A DNA stretch of 64,000 nucleotides from Leifsonia sp. AK011 (GCF_013410945.1 NZ_JACCCH010000001.1:1612001-1676000), one strand, 5' to 3'. Shown: positions 41,494-50,580, counted from the stretch's first letter. Numbers and translations are program-made. The notes: generated from the sequence alone by a model not told the origin.

Positions 41494-42291
41494 ATGTCGG
41501 TCGGGCGGGCAGTGCGCGATCGGATCGCAGCGCAGTCCGCCATGGCCGACGTCGTCGACCGCCAGCGGGATGCGCCACCGCGCGGTGCCCTGCCGCGGTT
41601 GATCGGGCTCTCGCCCCTGCTGCCGGCATCCCGGGCGAGCTACCGGGATGCACTCGCCGAACTCGTGGTCGGCGACATCCTCGAGAACCTCGGCCAGAAC
41701 TGGGACGTGCTCCACGATGTTCCCCTCGGGGATGCCACTCTTGACCACCTGCTCATCGGCCCAGCCGGAACCTTCGCGGTCAGGGCGGCACACTATGGCG
41801 AACGCGATGTCGTCATCACCGGCGACGAGGTCAGTGTCGGCAGTGAGCGTCCGCTGGATCTCGCCGAGGCCGTCACGCAGGCGGCCACAGCGGCCGAACG
41901 CCTCTCGGATGTCGCGAAGCAGCCCGTCATCGTGACCCCTGTCCTCGTGGTTGTCGCGCCGCGCCGACTGGTGATCAGGGTGGCTCCCGGATCGGTCGAG
42001 GTCATGACGGCGAACGAGCTCGGACGCTACTTCGCCAGGTCGCCGCGCGCTCTCTCCGGCACCGAGGTCGCCGCGATCTCGGATCTCGCTGACCTCGAAT
42101 CGACCTGGGACACTCCCGCGTCGGAGTCGCTCGAGGTGCAGGGTCTGCACTCCTCGTTCAGTCTCATCCGCGAGGAGGTCCGAGCGGCCCGCGCGCGCCG
42201 GCTCGTGTTGGGTGGCATTGCCGCGGGGGTCGGCCTGATCGCCCTGTGGACGTTCGTGGCGCAGGCCACCTCCATGCTCCTCGCCTTCTGA
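41494..42291 (+). CDS. NERD domain protein with C-terminal membrane anchor
   Basis: The 265-residue protein's central part has ELVVGDILENLGQNWDVLHDVPLGDATLDHLLIGPAGTFAV, which fits the nuclease-related NERD domain; the DHLLIGPxGxF core is clear. Downstream a small conserved strand (PVLVVVAP) completes the nuclease-like fold, but catalytic Glu/Lys positions are not all evident (YGERDVVI instead of the common K-containing strand). A single membrane helix ends the protein (LVLGGIAAGVGLIALWTFVAQATSMLL). GGAGGGGAAG lies just before the ATG. Confidence 0.7.
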   Translation: MSVGRAVRDRIAAQSAMADVVDRQRDAPPRGALPRLIGLSPLLPASRASYRDALAELVVGDILENLGQNWDVLHDVPLGDATLDHLLIGPAGTFAVRAAHYGERDVVITGDEVSVGSERPLDLAEAVTQAATAAERLSDVAKQPVIVTPVLVVVAPRRLVIRVAPGSVEVMTANELGRYFARSPRALSGTEVAAISDLADLESTWDTPASESLEVQGLHSSFSLIREEVRAARARRLVLGGIAAGVGLIALWTFVAQATSMLLAF

Positions 42292-42396
42292 ACGGTGACC
42301 GCAGGGTCGGGGCAAACTGAGAATATTCGTCACAAGTCAGGGCATAGCCGCGCGAGTCGAACGGGTTCTCCCAGCCAAACACTGCACCATGGGGGG

Positions 42397-42834
42397 ATGT
42401 TCGCGCGGCATCCCGTCCTCAGCCTGGCGACGTTCGCGTACCTCGCTCTCCTCGCGTGGGCGACCCTGACCCCGCAGTCCGCGCCCGCGAGCACGAACCT
42501 GCTGTGGAGGCTCGCGAGGTTCTTCGGTCGATTCGAAGCGACGGAGTGGCTGACGTTCTCGACCCTTGAGTTCCTTGCGAACATCGCGCTGTTCGTGCCG
42601 CTCGGCCTCTTCTTCGTCTTGCTCTTCGGGCGGAACCGCTGGTGGATCGCGATCCTCATCGGAATCGTGACGACGCTGCTCATCGAGTTCGCGCAGCAGT
42701 TCATCGGGGGGCGGGTCTCCGATCCGCGCGATCTGGTCTCCAACTCGATCGGCGCCGTGGCGGGAACCGTTCTCGGGCTCATCCTGACCGCGTCGAAGGC
42801 GCGACGCCTGCGAGCAGCGGAGTCCCGGTCGTGA
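42397..42834 (+). CDS. VanZ family membrane protein
   Basis: The 145-residue protein has four membrane segments and the VanZ features TLTPQS after the first helix, EFLANIALFVPLGLFFVLLFG, and LIEFAQQFIGGRVSDPRDLVSNSIGAVAGTVLG, the most conserved block. VanZ proteins give low-level teicoplanin resistance in some bacteria; here the role is unknown. The ATG follows GGGGGG directly and a weak CACCAT lies six bases upstream. The stop overlaps the next start as GTGA. Confidence 0.82.
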   Translation: MFARHPVLSLATFAYLALLAWATLTPQSAPASTNLLWRLARFFGRFEATEWLTFSTLEFLANIALFVPLGLFFVLLFGRNRWWIAILIGIVTTLLIEFAQQFIGGRVSDPRDLVSNSIGAVAGTVLGLILTASKARRLRAAESRS

Positions 42835-43490
42835 GGCGCTGGTGGGGGTTCCTCCCCTTCGGTGCGGTGAGTGTCATCCATCTCGCCGCGCTCGCACTGG
42901 GATCGCAGGTCATCGCCACGCCGACCAAGGCGCTGCTCATGCCCGCCCTGCTTCTTGCGCTGCTCGTCGGCCTGCCGCGGATCCGCTCGGAGATCGCGCT
43001 GTGGGCGGGGCTCGCCCTGGTGTTCTCCACGGCGGGCGACATCCTTCTCGGAGTGCCCGGGGAGATCGCTTTCCTCGTGGGTGTCGGTGCCTTCTCGCTC
43101 GCGCACGTCGCCTACCTTTTCCTGTACCTCAGGCCTTTGCGCACCAGGGCGATCGGATGGCGCGGCCTCTTCTACGTGGCGTGGCTCGGGATTCTCCTCC
43201 TGGTGCTGCTCCCGCATATCGGGCCCCTCACGCTTCCCCTCGCCGCGTACGGCCTCCTGTTGTGCGGAGCGGCAGCAGCGGCCCTCGGCACCACTCCGAT
43301 CATCGCAACGGGTGCTCTGCTCTTCCTCACCTCGGACACCCTGCTGTCCCTGAAGTTCTTCGTGCCCGGGTTCTCGCTGTGGCAGGAGGACGTCCTGATC
43401 ATGCTCGTCTACCTTGCTGCCCAGGGGCTCATCATCGCCGGGACCGTACTCGCCGCCCAACGTCGAGCGGCCGCACCGCTCCCGACCTGA
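42831..43490 (+). CDS. Lysoplasmalogenase (YhhN family)
   Basis: The 219-residue protein has about eight membrane segments and the YhhN pattern: TPTKALLMPALLLALLV at the first pair of helices, AGLALVFSTAGDILLG with a conserved acidic residue, FLVGVGAFSLAHVAYLFLY and TSDTLLSLKFF. The family hydrolyses the vinyl-ether bond of lysoplasmalogens in animals and some bacteria. GTG start coupled to VanZ. It ends directly against the opposing marP gene with no spacer. Confidence 0.8.
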   Translation: MRRWWGFLPFGAVSVIHLAALALGSQVIATPTKALLMPALLLALLVGLPRIRSEIALWAGLALVFSTAGDILLGVPGEIAFLVGVGAFSLAHVAYLFLYLRPLRTRAIGWRGLFYVAWLGILLLVLLPHIGPLTLPLAAYGLLLCGAAAAALGTTPIIATGALLFLTSDTLLSLKFFVPGFSLWQEDVLIMLVYLAAQGLIIAGTVLAAQRRAAAPLPT

Positions 43491-44669
43491 CTACGTCGTG
43501 CACGCTCCCGTGTCGACGGCGTTCGTCAGGGTCGGCGCCTGGTCGGCCACGGGGTCGAGTTCTGTCATCGTCATCGCATACCCGATATCCGCCGTGTCGG
43601 CGCTGCGCGCGAAGACCACACCGATGACGTCGCCATCGAGGGACAGGAGCGGTCCGCCCGAGTTTCCCTCGCGCACCGCTGAGGCGAGTGTGTACACCTC
43701 GCGCGGCGAGCGTGAGTTCTCGTAGATGTCCTGCACCGACGTCACCTGTACGGCCATCACCCCGGCGGGAATCGACGAGAACGGACCACCGAACGGGTAA
43801 CCCTGGACCGCGGCATCCGTGCCGGGCGGAGCGGTCACGCCGAGGTCGAGGGGCTCCGATGTGAGGCCCGGCACCGCGAGCACGGCGAGATCAACGACCG
43901 GGTCGAAGTAGACGACGGTTCCGGCGATGGCCTGCCCGGCCGGCGATTCGATCACCGGCTCTGTCACGCCAGCGACGACATGGGCGTTCGTCACGACGCG
44001 GTCGTCGGCGACCACGAAGCCGGTTCCGCTCTGGGCGATGCCGCAGGCGAGGGCGTTGCCGGTGATCCGCACGACGGACTGCGCGGCGGCCGTGAGCTCC
44101 GGGCTGCCCGCGTCGATGCTCGGGATGACAGGATCCTGGATCCCAAGGGCATCCGAGATCACCGGCAGGCCGTTATCGAGCACGGTCGATCGCAACTGGG
44201 CGAGGTACGCCTCGACGGGATCGGGGGTGAGGTTTGAGATCGTGCGGAGCACGGTCGACCCAGCGATCGCGCGGGAGAGGAACGGCACGCCAAGCTGACC
44301 GACGCTCGCGCCCAACACCGATGCCACGAGGGCTGCGGCGATGCCGGTGGCGATCCCTCCGGCCAGGCGGTCGAGGCCGCTCAGCGGGGTCGCCTCGAAC
44401 CCGCGCCGAACGACTCGACCGATGAGGGCGCCGACCGTCGAGCCCATCGCGATGAGCCCGAGAACCGAGATGATCACGACGATCGGGCGGGCCTGGGGGA
44501 ACGGCACCCAGCCCGAGATGATGGGCACGAGGAAGTACGCGGCGATCGCACCGGCAACCACTCCTGCGAAGGCGAAGACCGCGTGGGAGAGACCCGCGCG
44601 AACGCCGTAGACGATGTAGCTGACGAGCAGCACGATGAGCAGCACGTCCAGGAAGATCGACTCGGTCAC
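43491..44669 (-). CDS. marP: MarP-type membrane serine protease
   Basis: The 392-residue protein has four N-terminal helices of the CvpA/colicin V type (VLLIVLLVSYIVYGVRAGL onward) followed by a periplasmic trypsin-like domain from about residue 190. The catalytic triad is in VVTNAHVVAG (His), FDPVVDLAVLAV (Asp) and VREGNSGGPLLS (Ser). Paired cysteines ALACGIA and DTGACTT probably form the regulatory disulphide known in mycobacterial MarP, which is needed for acid and oxidative stress survival. TAGGCT ends six bases before the GTG start (leaderless). Confidence 0.88.
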   Translation of the reverse strand: MTESIFLDVLLIVLLVSYIVYGVRAGLSHAVFAFAGVVAGAIAAYFLVPIISGWVPFPQARPIVVIISVLGLIAMGSTVGALIGRVVRRGFEATPLSGLDRLAGGIATGIAAALVASVLGASVGQLGVPFLSRAIAGSTVLRTISNLTPDPVEAYLAQLRSTVLDNGLPVISDALGIQDPVIPSIDAGSPELTAAAQSVVRITGNALACGIAQSGTGFVVADDRVVTNAHVVAGVTEPVIESPAGQAIAGTVVYFDPVVDLAVLAVPGLTSEPLDLGVTAPPGTDAAVQGYPFGGPFSSIPAGVMAVQVTSVQDIYENSRSPREVYTLASAVREGNSGGPLLSLDGDVIGVVFARSADTADIGYAMTMTELDPVADQAPTLTNAVDTGACTT

Positions 44670-44730
44670 GCGACGAGCCTATGCGGGGGAGTGCTGGATT
44701 GACTGGGGGCCCGAACCCGCATTCGAACAG

Positions 44731-44769
44731 GAATACTATTCTTGCGCCCCGATGGGGGGTAGAATATTC
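44731..44769 (+). promoter_or_regulatory. Promoter with nested inverted repeats for the HNH gene
   Basis: TAGAAT (44760-44765) ends six bases before the ATG at 44772. Around it are GAATACTATTC (44731-44741), GAATATTC (44762-44769) and a larger inverted repeat TATTCT (44737-44742) with AGAATA (44761-44766) that also pairs CCCC with GGGG inside. The repeats cover the expected -35 and -10, as an operator would. Confidence 0.5.
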
Positions 44770-44771
44770 GT

Positions 44772-46076
44772 ATGAAGATTCTTGACCTCGCCCCGGAGGT
44801 GAATGCGGCGACAGCAGCGCAAACCTCGCTGTACGGGGCGATGTCGAACACTCTCGGCGCGATGGTCGACAGCATCGAGGCAGTTGATCGCATGATCAAT
44901 TCCCTCCAGGCGCGCAAGCTCGAACTGGTCGATCAGGCCAGACAATGGTCGGAGGTCACGCAGACCTCCTCGGGTGTCTCCAACGACCGCGGGTGGACTC
45001 CCGGGGTTCGTGCCCGGCGTGAGCTGGTGGCCGAGTTGGCGTGTGTGCTGCGCATCCCGGAACCCACGGCCGAGACGATGGTCGCCACGAGCAAGGCATT
45101 GGTGCACGAGCTTCCCGCAACTCTCGCGTCGTTGTCCGAGGGGCGGGTCTCGTTGCGGCATGCCGAGAAGCTCGTCGACGAATCTCGCACGGTGCCGGCC
45201 GATGCTCTCCCCGCGTTCGAGGCAGCGGTACTGCCAGCCGCGGAGTGCTTGACGGTCGCGAAGTTCACGCAGAAGGCCCGGAGACTGCGCGAGCGACTGC
45301 ACCCCGAGACGATCGAGGCCCGCCACGAGAGAGCTCTGAAAGATCGTGACGTTGTGGTGCTGCCGGAGCACGACGGCATGGCGAGCCTTCTCGTCACCGG
45401 CTCCGCGCCGTTGATTCACGCCGCACATCACCGCCTCAACGACATGGCAGAGCGCGATCGCCGCGAACAGGGCAGGGACTCGACGGATGATCGCACCATT
45501 GCCCAGCGACGCACAGACCTGCTCCTCGAACTCCTCATCGAGGGACAGCCGGGCGACGGGAGCGTCCGCAACATCGTCGCGACACTCGCGATCACCGTCC
45601 CGGTCCTTCGTCTCCTTGGCGCCAGTGACCAGCCAGCAACGCTCGAGGGTTATGGGCCCATCGACATCGATACCGCCCTCACGCTCGCGGGCACGGCGAA
45701 GAGCTTCGTTCGCGTCCTCACAGATCCGGTCACGGGCTCTGTCAAAGATGTCGACCGCGAGTGCAGAATGCCCCCGGCGGATCTGCGGAGATGGTTAGTC
45801 ATTGACGATGAGACCTGTCGTTTCCCGAACTGCAATCGACCGGCATCCCGAAGCGATATCGACCATACGAACGACTGGTTCTACGGCGGCAGAACCGCTG
45901 TCGACAACCTCGCTCACCTGTGTCTGAAGCACCATCGTTTCAAGCACCACACCGCCTGGACGGTGGAGCAGCTCGCCGGCCGCATTCTTCGGTGGACTTC
46001 GCCCAGCGGTCGTGTGTATCTCACGTACCCGACTTCGGTGGCTCGGTACTGCCGAGACGCACGCCCTCGATCCTGA
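44772..46076 (+). CDS. DUF222 and HNH endonuclease domain protein
   Basis: The 434-residue protein has a helical DUF222 domain over about the first 300 residues, then an HNH nuclease motif: [47 protein letters not shown], with CxxxxC and CxxHH as zinc ligands and DH as the catalytic His. This family occurs in many copies in actinobacterial genomes and is not shown to have one function. The AT content and the AT-rich promoter differ a little from neighbours. Start is leaderless type. Confidence 0.85.
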   Translation: MKILDLAPEVNAATAAQTSLYGAMSNTLGAMVDSIEAVDRMINSLQARKLELVDQARQWSEVTQTSSGVSNDRGWTPGVRARRELVAELACVLRIPEPTAETMVATSKALVHELPATLASLSEGRVSLRHAEKLVDESRTVPADALPAFEAAVLPAAECLTVAKFTQKARRLRERLHPETIEARHERALKDRDVVVLPEHDGMASLLVTGSAPLIHAAHHRLNDMAERDRREQGRDSTDDRTIAQRRTDLLLELLIEGQPGDGSVRNIVATLAITVPVLRLLGASDQPATLEGYGPIDIDTALTLAGTAKSFVRVLTDPVTGSVKDVDRECRMPPADLRRWLVIDDETCRFPNCNRPASRSDIDHTNDWFYGGRTAVDNLAHLCLKHHRFKHHTAWTVEQLAGRILRWTSPSGRVYLTYPTSVARYCRDARPRS

Positions 46077-46112
46077 CTGGCGCCCGGTCCGCTGGTCGAA
46101 TGCGAACAGTGC

Positions 46113-46207
46113 TAGACTCCCAAGGTTGCCGTCTAACGGCCGCGGATAAAGAGAGCCCAGTCATTCCGACTCGGGCGCCGCGCAACGAGGAGAAAGGGGA
46201 TCACCTT
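46113..46207 (+). promoter_or_regulatory. rpsO promoter and structured leader
   Basis: A -10 TAGACT lies at 46113-46118 without a good -35. The leader then has GCCGT-CTA-ACGGC and a strong hairpin GCCC-AGTC-ATTCC-GACT-C-GGGC (46155-46176), before GAGGAGAAAGGGG and the ATG. Ribosomal protein S15 represses its own mRNA through leader structures in several bacteria, including mycobacteria, so this hairpin is a candidate S15 site. Confidence 0.45.
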
Positions 46208-46477
46208 ATGGCTCTTGAAGCCAGTGTCAAGAAGGCGATCATCGACGAGTACGCTACCCACCCCGGTGACACCGGATCCCCTGAGGTCCAGGTCGCGATG
46301 CTCACCCAGCGCATCAAGGACCTGACCGAGCACCTCAAGGAGCACAAGCACGACCACCACTCACGTCGTGGTCTGCTGCTGCTCGTGGGTCAGCGCCGTC
46401 GTCTGCTCGGCTACCTCCAGGACATCGACATCGAGCGTTACCGTTCGCTGATCGAGCGTCTCGGACTCCGCCGATAA
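46208..46477 (+). CDS. rpsO: 30S ribosomal protein S15
   Basis: The 89-residue protein binds the central domain of 16S rRNA early in small-subunit assembly. The sequence shows the standard S15 signature: [45 protein letters not shown] and the [13 protein letters not shown] end. Length is exactly that of the family. The ATG has AGGAGAAAGGGG upstream. In many bacteria rpsO and pnp are adjacent; here they are 10 kb apart. Confidence 0.97.
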   Translation: MALEASVKKAIIDEYATHPGDTGSPEVQVAMLTQRIKDLTEHLKEHKHDHHSRRGLLLLVGQRRRLLGYLQDIDIERYRSLIERLGLRR

Positions 46478-46518
46478 CGCAAGCAGGCGCTCGCGAGACA
46501 TCGCGTCGAACTTGACGG

Positions 46519-46570
46519 ACGGGCCGTCACCAACTCCTGAGGGAGACGGTGACGGCCCGTTCTACGTTCT
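46519..46570 (+). terminator. Rho-independent terminator after rpsO
   Basis: A perfect 13-base stem ACGGGCCGTCACC (46519-46531) pairs with GGTGACGGCCCGT (46548-46560), with a 16-base loop and a TTCTACGTTCT tail. It may also serve the opposing DUF805 gene, whose stop is 21 bases further on. Confidence 0.75.
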
Positions 46571-46580
46571 CCGGTAGTAG

Positions 46581-47009
46581 CTAGGGTGCGGGCGGTGCGG
46601 CGGGCGCGGGTGCCTGCGGTGCGAGCTGCACCGTCGGATCGCACAAGCGCACGATCAGGATGATGACTCCGGCGATCGGGAGCAGGATCCAGAAGATCTC
46701 GGCCCACTTGTGCCCAGCATCCCGAAGCCTGCGCACAGTTACCGCCAGCGAGGGCAGAAGAACAACGAACGACCACACCGCCGCAAGACTGCTGCCGAGG
46801 TAGAAGGTTGTGGTCGTCGCGGTGGCCTGCTCGCCCATCATGCGGAAGGCGTCGAAGGTCCCCGTGGTCGACGTGAGGTTGAGGCTCCCGAGAGCCCCTG
46901 CGACAAGCGCGCTGAAGAGTGTGAACCACCAGAACTCGGGTCGAGTGGCGCGGCCACCGAACTCGGCGAACTTACGGAACACAGTCGTGATGGAATCGAA
47001 GAACGTCAT
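46581..47009 (-). CDS. DUF805 membrane protein
   Basis: The 142-residue protein begins MTFFDSITTVFRKFAEFGGRATRPEFWWF, the start of DUF805 proteins (the FxGRxxRxEFWWF motif). Three membrane segments follow, with SLAVTVRRLRDAGHKWAEIFW as the second family motif. The C-terminus is Ala/Pro-rich. Function is unknown. A longer open frame upstream overlaps the opposing kinase gene and reads as noise. Confidence 0.82.
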   Translation of the reverse strand: MTFFDSITTVFRKFAEFGGRATRPEFWWFTLFSALVAGALGSLNLTSTTGTFDAFRMMGEQATATTTTFYLGSSLAAVWSFVVLLPSLAVTVRRLRDAGHKWAEIFWILLPIAGVIILIVRLCDPTVQLAPQAPAPAAPPAP

Positions 47010-47106
47010 GGCGGAAGTCAACACCTCGGCGGGTCGGCACGGTGGACCGAAAGTCCCGCGGCTCGTGCTCTCGCGACTGAGCGCCGGGAGCCCGCAGACT
47101 GGTCTC

Positions 47107-47865
47107 ATGGAGGCCTTCACCAAATCCCGCCAGGATGCGCCCGTTGGATTCTTCGAGGCCGAAGCGGCAGGCTTGGACTGGCTCACGGCAGCGCACGGAG
47201 CCCGCACTGTCGCAGTGATCGACGTTGCCCCGGGTCGAATAAGGCTCGAGTGGGTACCCGAGGTCCCGCCCACTCGAACGGCTGCGCGCGCTTTCGGCAG
47301 TGCACTGGCCCGCACACACGCTGCGGGCGCCCGATCCTTCGGGGCGCCACCCGACGGCTGGGTCGGCCCCCTGTTCATCGGCCGCCGTCCCATGGCGAGC
47401 GCCGAGGATGCCACGTGGGGCGGCTTCTACGCGCGAGACCGCGTGCTCCCGTTCGTGGCCCTCGCGGAGGAGGCCGGAACGATCGACGACGCAGAGGCAC
47501 GTGACATCCGCAGGGCCTGCGAACGTATCGCGGCGGGTGATTTCGACGATGACGAGCCGCCTGCCCGCATCCACGGTGATCTCTGGGCGGGAAACGTGCT
47601 CTGGTCGCACGATGGTGTCGTGCTGATCGACCCCGCCGCGCACGGCGGTCACCGGGAGACGGACCTGGCGATGCTGCACCTCTTCGGGTGCCCGTACCTC
47701 GACGACGTGATTGAGGGCTACCGCAGCGACGGAGATCTCGCCACCGACTACGAGCGACGGATACCGCTGCACCAGTTGCATCCGCTTGCCGTGCACGCCG
47801 CGGGCCACGGGCGCCACTACGGGCGAGCCCTGCACGATGCCGCGCTCGTGGTGCTGGAACTCTGA
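47107..47865 (+). CDS. Fructosamine kinase family protein
   Basis: The 252-residue kinase begins MEAFTKSRQDAPVGFFEAEAAGLDWL, the usual start of bacterial fructosamine kinase-like proteins. The catalytic loop is ARIHGDLWAGNVLW and the metal-binding site VVLIDPAAHGGHRETDLAML. It is expected to phosphorylate ketosamines formed by glycation of amines, so aiding deglycation; ribulosamine is the better substrate in several relatives. CAGACT ends six bases before the ATG and no ribosome binding site is present. A 99-codon upstream extension is open but overlaps the opposing gene. Confidence 0.82.
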   Translation: MEAFTKSRQDAPVGFFEAEAAGLDWLTAAHGARTVAVIDVAPGRIRLEWVPEVPPTRTAARAFGSALARTHAAGARSFGAPPDGWVGPLFIGRRPMASAEDATWGGFYARDRVLPFVALAEEAGTIDDAEARDIRRACERIAAGDFDDDEPPARIHGDLWAGNVLWSHDGVVLIDPAAHGGHRETDLAMLHLFGCPYLDDVIEGYRSDGDLATDYERRIPLHQLHPLAVHAAGHGRHYGRALHDAALVVLEL

Positions 47866-47872
47866 GCGGTGG

Positions 47873-48889
47873 CTACTGGACGGTGATCTTGGCGAGATGC
47901 TCGGATGCCGCCACGAGGTAGTCCCGGAATGCCTCTTCGCTGATTTCCTGCTCGGTATAGAGGTTGACCCTCACGACGAGGTTGCCGCGTTGAAGATCGG
48001 CGACATACACGCGACTCCCGTAGGACTCCTGCTCGACCCATCCGACCGCGGCAATCGAGTCGGGAAGGTCAACGGCGGGCATCGGTGTCACCGTGGCCTC
48101 CCAGTAGGCCTCGTCGCCGCCCAACGCGTAGCTCGTGCATGTCCCGACATGGTCGCGGAGGGCAGTCATGTGTCCGGTTGCCCCCGCCGTGGTCGTAAAG
48201 AGGCGTGTGGAGTGAGTCAGGGTCGAATACTCGGATTCGGAGTACCAGGCGGTGTGGTACCGAACCAGGTCGTCGGGGGACTCCGGGCGGCTGTCCACGG
48301 TATCCGAGATCGGGGACCACAGCGTGGCGAAGAAGCACTGGTCTGGCGAACTCGCCTCGTCCTTCCAATAGCTGGCTAACTCGAGGAATTCCTGGTCGGC
48401 CGTGGTCGTGGCGTACTCGTCGTCTGTGTACTCGCCCTCCGACCCCACCCCCAAGGTTCGGTACGTCGAGGAGTCCAACAGGATCCTGTCGAGAGCGGCC
48501 GAGGTGAAGCACTGCTCAGGGCACTCGAGAGGCGCCACGGCGGTCGACGGTCCCGGCTCTCCGGGGACGAGAGGGAGGTCCGTGAACTCAGCGTCGGCCG
48601 GGAGGTCCGAGGAAGCGCTGTCCATCGCGGAGAGCGCGCCGTGCGCGATCACGTAGAACGCGACGCCGAGGCCGCCCAGGAGCACGATGGAACCGACGAC
48701 GATCGCAACCACGATCGCCGCGGTTCTGCCGGACTGAGCACCCGGCTTCGACAGGGGTGGCGCGTACACCGGGGTGGGGTGCTGGGGGCTGTGAGGAGTC
48801 GAGATCTGCGGCACGGGCGCGGGAGGCGGCGGCAGGGGAGGCGGAAAGGGCTGGCCCGATTGCTGCTCGGGTTCGTGCGAATTCTCCAC
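47873..48889 (-). CDS. Hypothetical single-pass membrane protein with Pro-rich N-terminus
   Basis: I do not recognise the family. The 338 residues comprise a cytoplasmic, Pro/Gln-rich N-terminus (FPPPLPPPPAPVPQ), one membrane helix near residues 60-83 (TAAIVVAIVVGSIVLLGGLG) and an outside domain of about 240 residues with four cysteines (CPEQCF, QCFF, GTCTSY). The layout resembles sensor-type lipid or peptide-binding ectodomains of actinobacteria. I use the GTG at 48889, which has GGAGGA just upstream. An earlier open stretch of 37 codons has no such site. Confidence 0.6.
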   Translation of the reverse strand: MENSHEPEQQSGQPFPPPLPPPPAPVPQISTPHSPQHPTPVYAPPLSKPGAQSGRTAAIVVAIVVGSIVLLGGLGVAFYVIAHGALSAMDSASSDLPADAEFTDLPLVPGEPGPSTAVAPLECPEQCFTSAALDRILLDSSTYRTLGVGSEGEYTDDEYATTTADQEFLELASYWKDEASSPDQCFFATLWSPISDTVDSRPESPDDLVRYHTAWYSESEYSTLTHSTRLFTTTAGATGHMTALRDHVGTCTSYALGGDEAYWEATVTPMPAVDLPDSIAAVGWVEQESYGSRVYVADLQRGNLVVRVNLYTEQEISEEAFRDYLVAASEHLAKITVQ

Positions 48890-48992
48890 CGGTCCTCCGG
48901 GTCCTTTCACGGTGATGTGCGGCTGCAGCGAGTGCCATGTCGCCGATCCAGTCAGGCTACCGGGCCTTCGTCGAACTTTTTTCCGGGAAGGT

Positions 48993-49020
48993 GCATCCAA
49001 AACGCCCTCTCCCGCGGAAG
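48993..49020 (+). promoter_or_regulatory. Candidate ECF sigma promoter
   Basis: GCATCC (48993-48998) is followed after 16 bases by CGGAAG (49015-49020), resembling the CATCC / CGAA-type elements of SigK-like ECF promoters. The ATG of the DUF4397 gene is 43 bases further, with AGAGGAGGA before it. The fourth gene pair of this operon encodes an ECF sigma factor and its anti-sigma, so autoregulation is plausible. Confidence 0.4.
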
Positions 49021-49063
49021 TGCTTTCTGACGGGCGAAACCCGCCCGCTCAGAGGAGGACATC

Positions 49064-49885
49064 ATGCGCAACAAGCTCGCCGCCGGCATCGCTGCCGGTG
49101 TCATCGCCGCCGTCGGGATCGCAGGTCCCGCACAGGCAATCTCCGATTCCACGGCAGATCTCTCCGTGCTCCACGCGGTTCCCGGACTGACAGTCGATGT
49201 CTGGGTCAACGGTGAGGTCCTGCTCGAGGACTTCGAGCCCGGAACCCTCACGGACGCGCTCGACCTGCCCGCTGGCGACTACGAGGTGGTCATCACCGCT
49301 GCTGGCGATCCGATCACGAGTCCCGCGATCGGTCCAGCAACCCTGCCCCTTGCAGCGAACACGAGCTACACCGCGGTCGCGCACCTCGCTGAGGACGGCA
49401 CGCCGACGGCGACGCTCTTCACCAACGACCTCAGCACGATCCCCGCGGGCGAGGGCAAGCTCACGGTTCGCCACGTCGCCGCGGCTCCCGCTGTCGACAT
49501 CCTCGCGAACGGTGCCGCCGCATTCACCAACCTGTCGAACCCCGACGAGGTCAAGGCGAATCTGCCCGTCGGCACCATCGAGGCCGCCGTTGCGGCCACC
49601 GGCACGACAGACCCGGTCATCGGCCCCGCACCGGTCACGATCCAGGAGGGCGTCAACACGATCGTCTACGCGTGGGGCAGCCTCGAGGACGACAACCTCG
49701 ACCTCGCCGTCCAGACCATCAGCGGTCTGCACTCGACGCCGGACGGCGTGCCCTCGGGTAACGCCGGTCTCGCTGCGGACGCCAGCCCGGCGCAGGTCGC
49801 CTGGTCGTTCGCCGGAGCGCTCGGGGTACTGGGGCTGCTCGCATTCGCCCTCATTCGGATGCGCGCGGCAAAGCTCACCAAGTAG
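49064..49885 (+). CDS. Secreted DUF4397 protein with C-terminal anchor
   Basis: The 273-residue protein has a signal peptide (LAAGIAAGVIAAVGIAGPAQA), two DUF4397 repeats (LSVLHAVPGLTVDVWVNGEVLLEDFEPG and LTVRHVAAAPAVDILANGAAAF) and a C-terminal membrane helix (AWSFAGALGVLGLLAFALI) with a short basic tail. There is no clear LPxTG motif before the helix, although the next gene is a sortase. It probably sits on the outer face of the membrane or wall. First gene of a four-gene operon. Confidence 0.83.
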   Translation: MRNKLAAGIAAGVIAAVGIAGPAQAISDSTADLSVLHAVPGLTVDVWVNGEVLLEDFEPGTLTDALDLPAGDYEVVITAAGDPITSPAIGPATLPLAANTSYTAVAHLAEDGTPTATLFTNDLSTIPAGEGKLTVRHVAAAPAVDILANGAAAFTNLSNPDEVKANLPVGTIEAAVAATGTTDPVIGPAPVTIQEGVNTIVYAWGSLEDDNLDLAVQTISGLHSTPDGVPSGNAGLAADASPAQVAWSFAGALGVLGLLAFALIRMRAAKLTK

Positions 49886-49953
49886 TCCTGTAGGGCGGCT
49901 GCGCACAGCCAGGCCGCTGCCTGCGCAGCCGGAGTGAAGAGAGGAGGAGAGTC

Positions 49954-50580
49954 ATGACACAGCGTTCCACGTTCGCGCCCGTGGCTCTCCTCCTGCTCGC
50001 CGGGTCACTGGCCCTCGCGGGGTGCACGCCGGAGCCGGTGTCGGTGGAGCCACGTGCCATCCCCACTCCCTCGGCCACGGCCGAAGCTCCCGCGATCGGC
50101 ACGCACAGCGCGGCTCTCGCGCCCGTTCGGGAGCCCGTGCCTCCCGTCCGGGTCCAGGTCGAGGGCGTCGGCATCGATGTCTCCGTGGTGCCCGTCGGAG
50201 TCCAGCCGGATGGCTACATGGAACTCCCGCCCGATGTGGCGATCGCTGGCTGGTATCGGTTCGGGTCCGACCCCGGCAGCGAGTCGGGTACCACGGTCAT
50301 CTCAGCCCACGTCGACTCCCTGGAGTACGGCCTCGGGCCCTTCTCCCAGCTGAAAACACTCGGAGTCGGTGCACCCATCACGGTGACGAGTTCGGATGGC
50401 ACAACAACGACCTACGCCGTCGAGTCGGTGCAGAGTATCCTCAAGGACCAGCTCCCGCTCGACCAGGTCTTCGATCGCGAGGGATCACCGCGGCTCGTTC
50501 TCATCACCTGCGGCGGACAGTTCAACTCCGAACAGCTCAACTACTCCGACAACGTCGTCGTCGTGGCGGTTCCCCAATGA
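49954..50580 (+). CDS. Class F sortase, predicted lipoprotein
   Basis: The 208-residue transpeptidase has a lipobox signal (LLLAGSLALAGC, Cys 24), a Pro-rich linker and a sortase domain with TVISAHVDSL (catalytic His) and RLVLITCGGQF (catalytic Cys). Asn/Tyr-rich LNYSDNVVVVA ends the barrel; a downstream catalytic Arg is not obvious, though class F enzymes differ here, and PRLVL supplies one Arg just before the Cys. GAGAGGAGGAG lies before the ATG. The stop overlaps the sigma factor start as ATGA. Confidence 0.83.
   Translation: MTQRSTFAPVALLLLAGSLALAGCTPEPVSVEPRAIPTPSATAEAPAIGTHSAALAPVREPVPPVRVQVEGVGIDVSVVPVGVQPDGYMELPPDVAIAGWYRFGSDPGSESGTTVISAHVDSLEYGLGPFSQLKTLGVGAPITVTSSDGTTTTYAVESVQSILKDQLPLDQVFDREGSPRLVLITCGGQFNSEQLNYSDNVVVVAVPQ

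Noticed and set aside
44720-44771. SOS (LexA) box upstream of the HNH gene
   Set aside because: The actinobacterial consensus CGAACnnnnGTTCG is not formed; only one half (CGAAC) is present.
45920-46207. N-terminal extension of S15 by 96 codons
   Set aside because: S15 has a fixed length of 89 residues, and the extension covers its promoter and leader.
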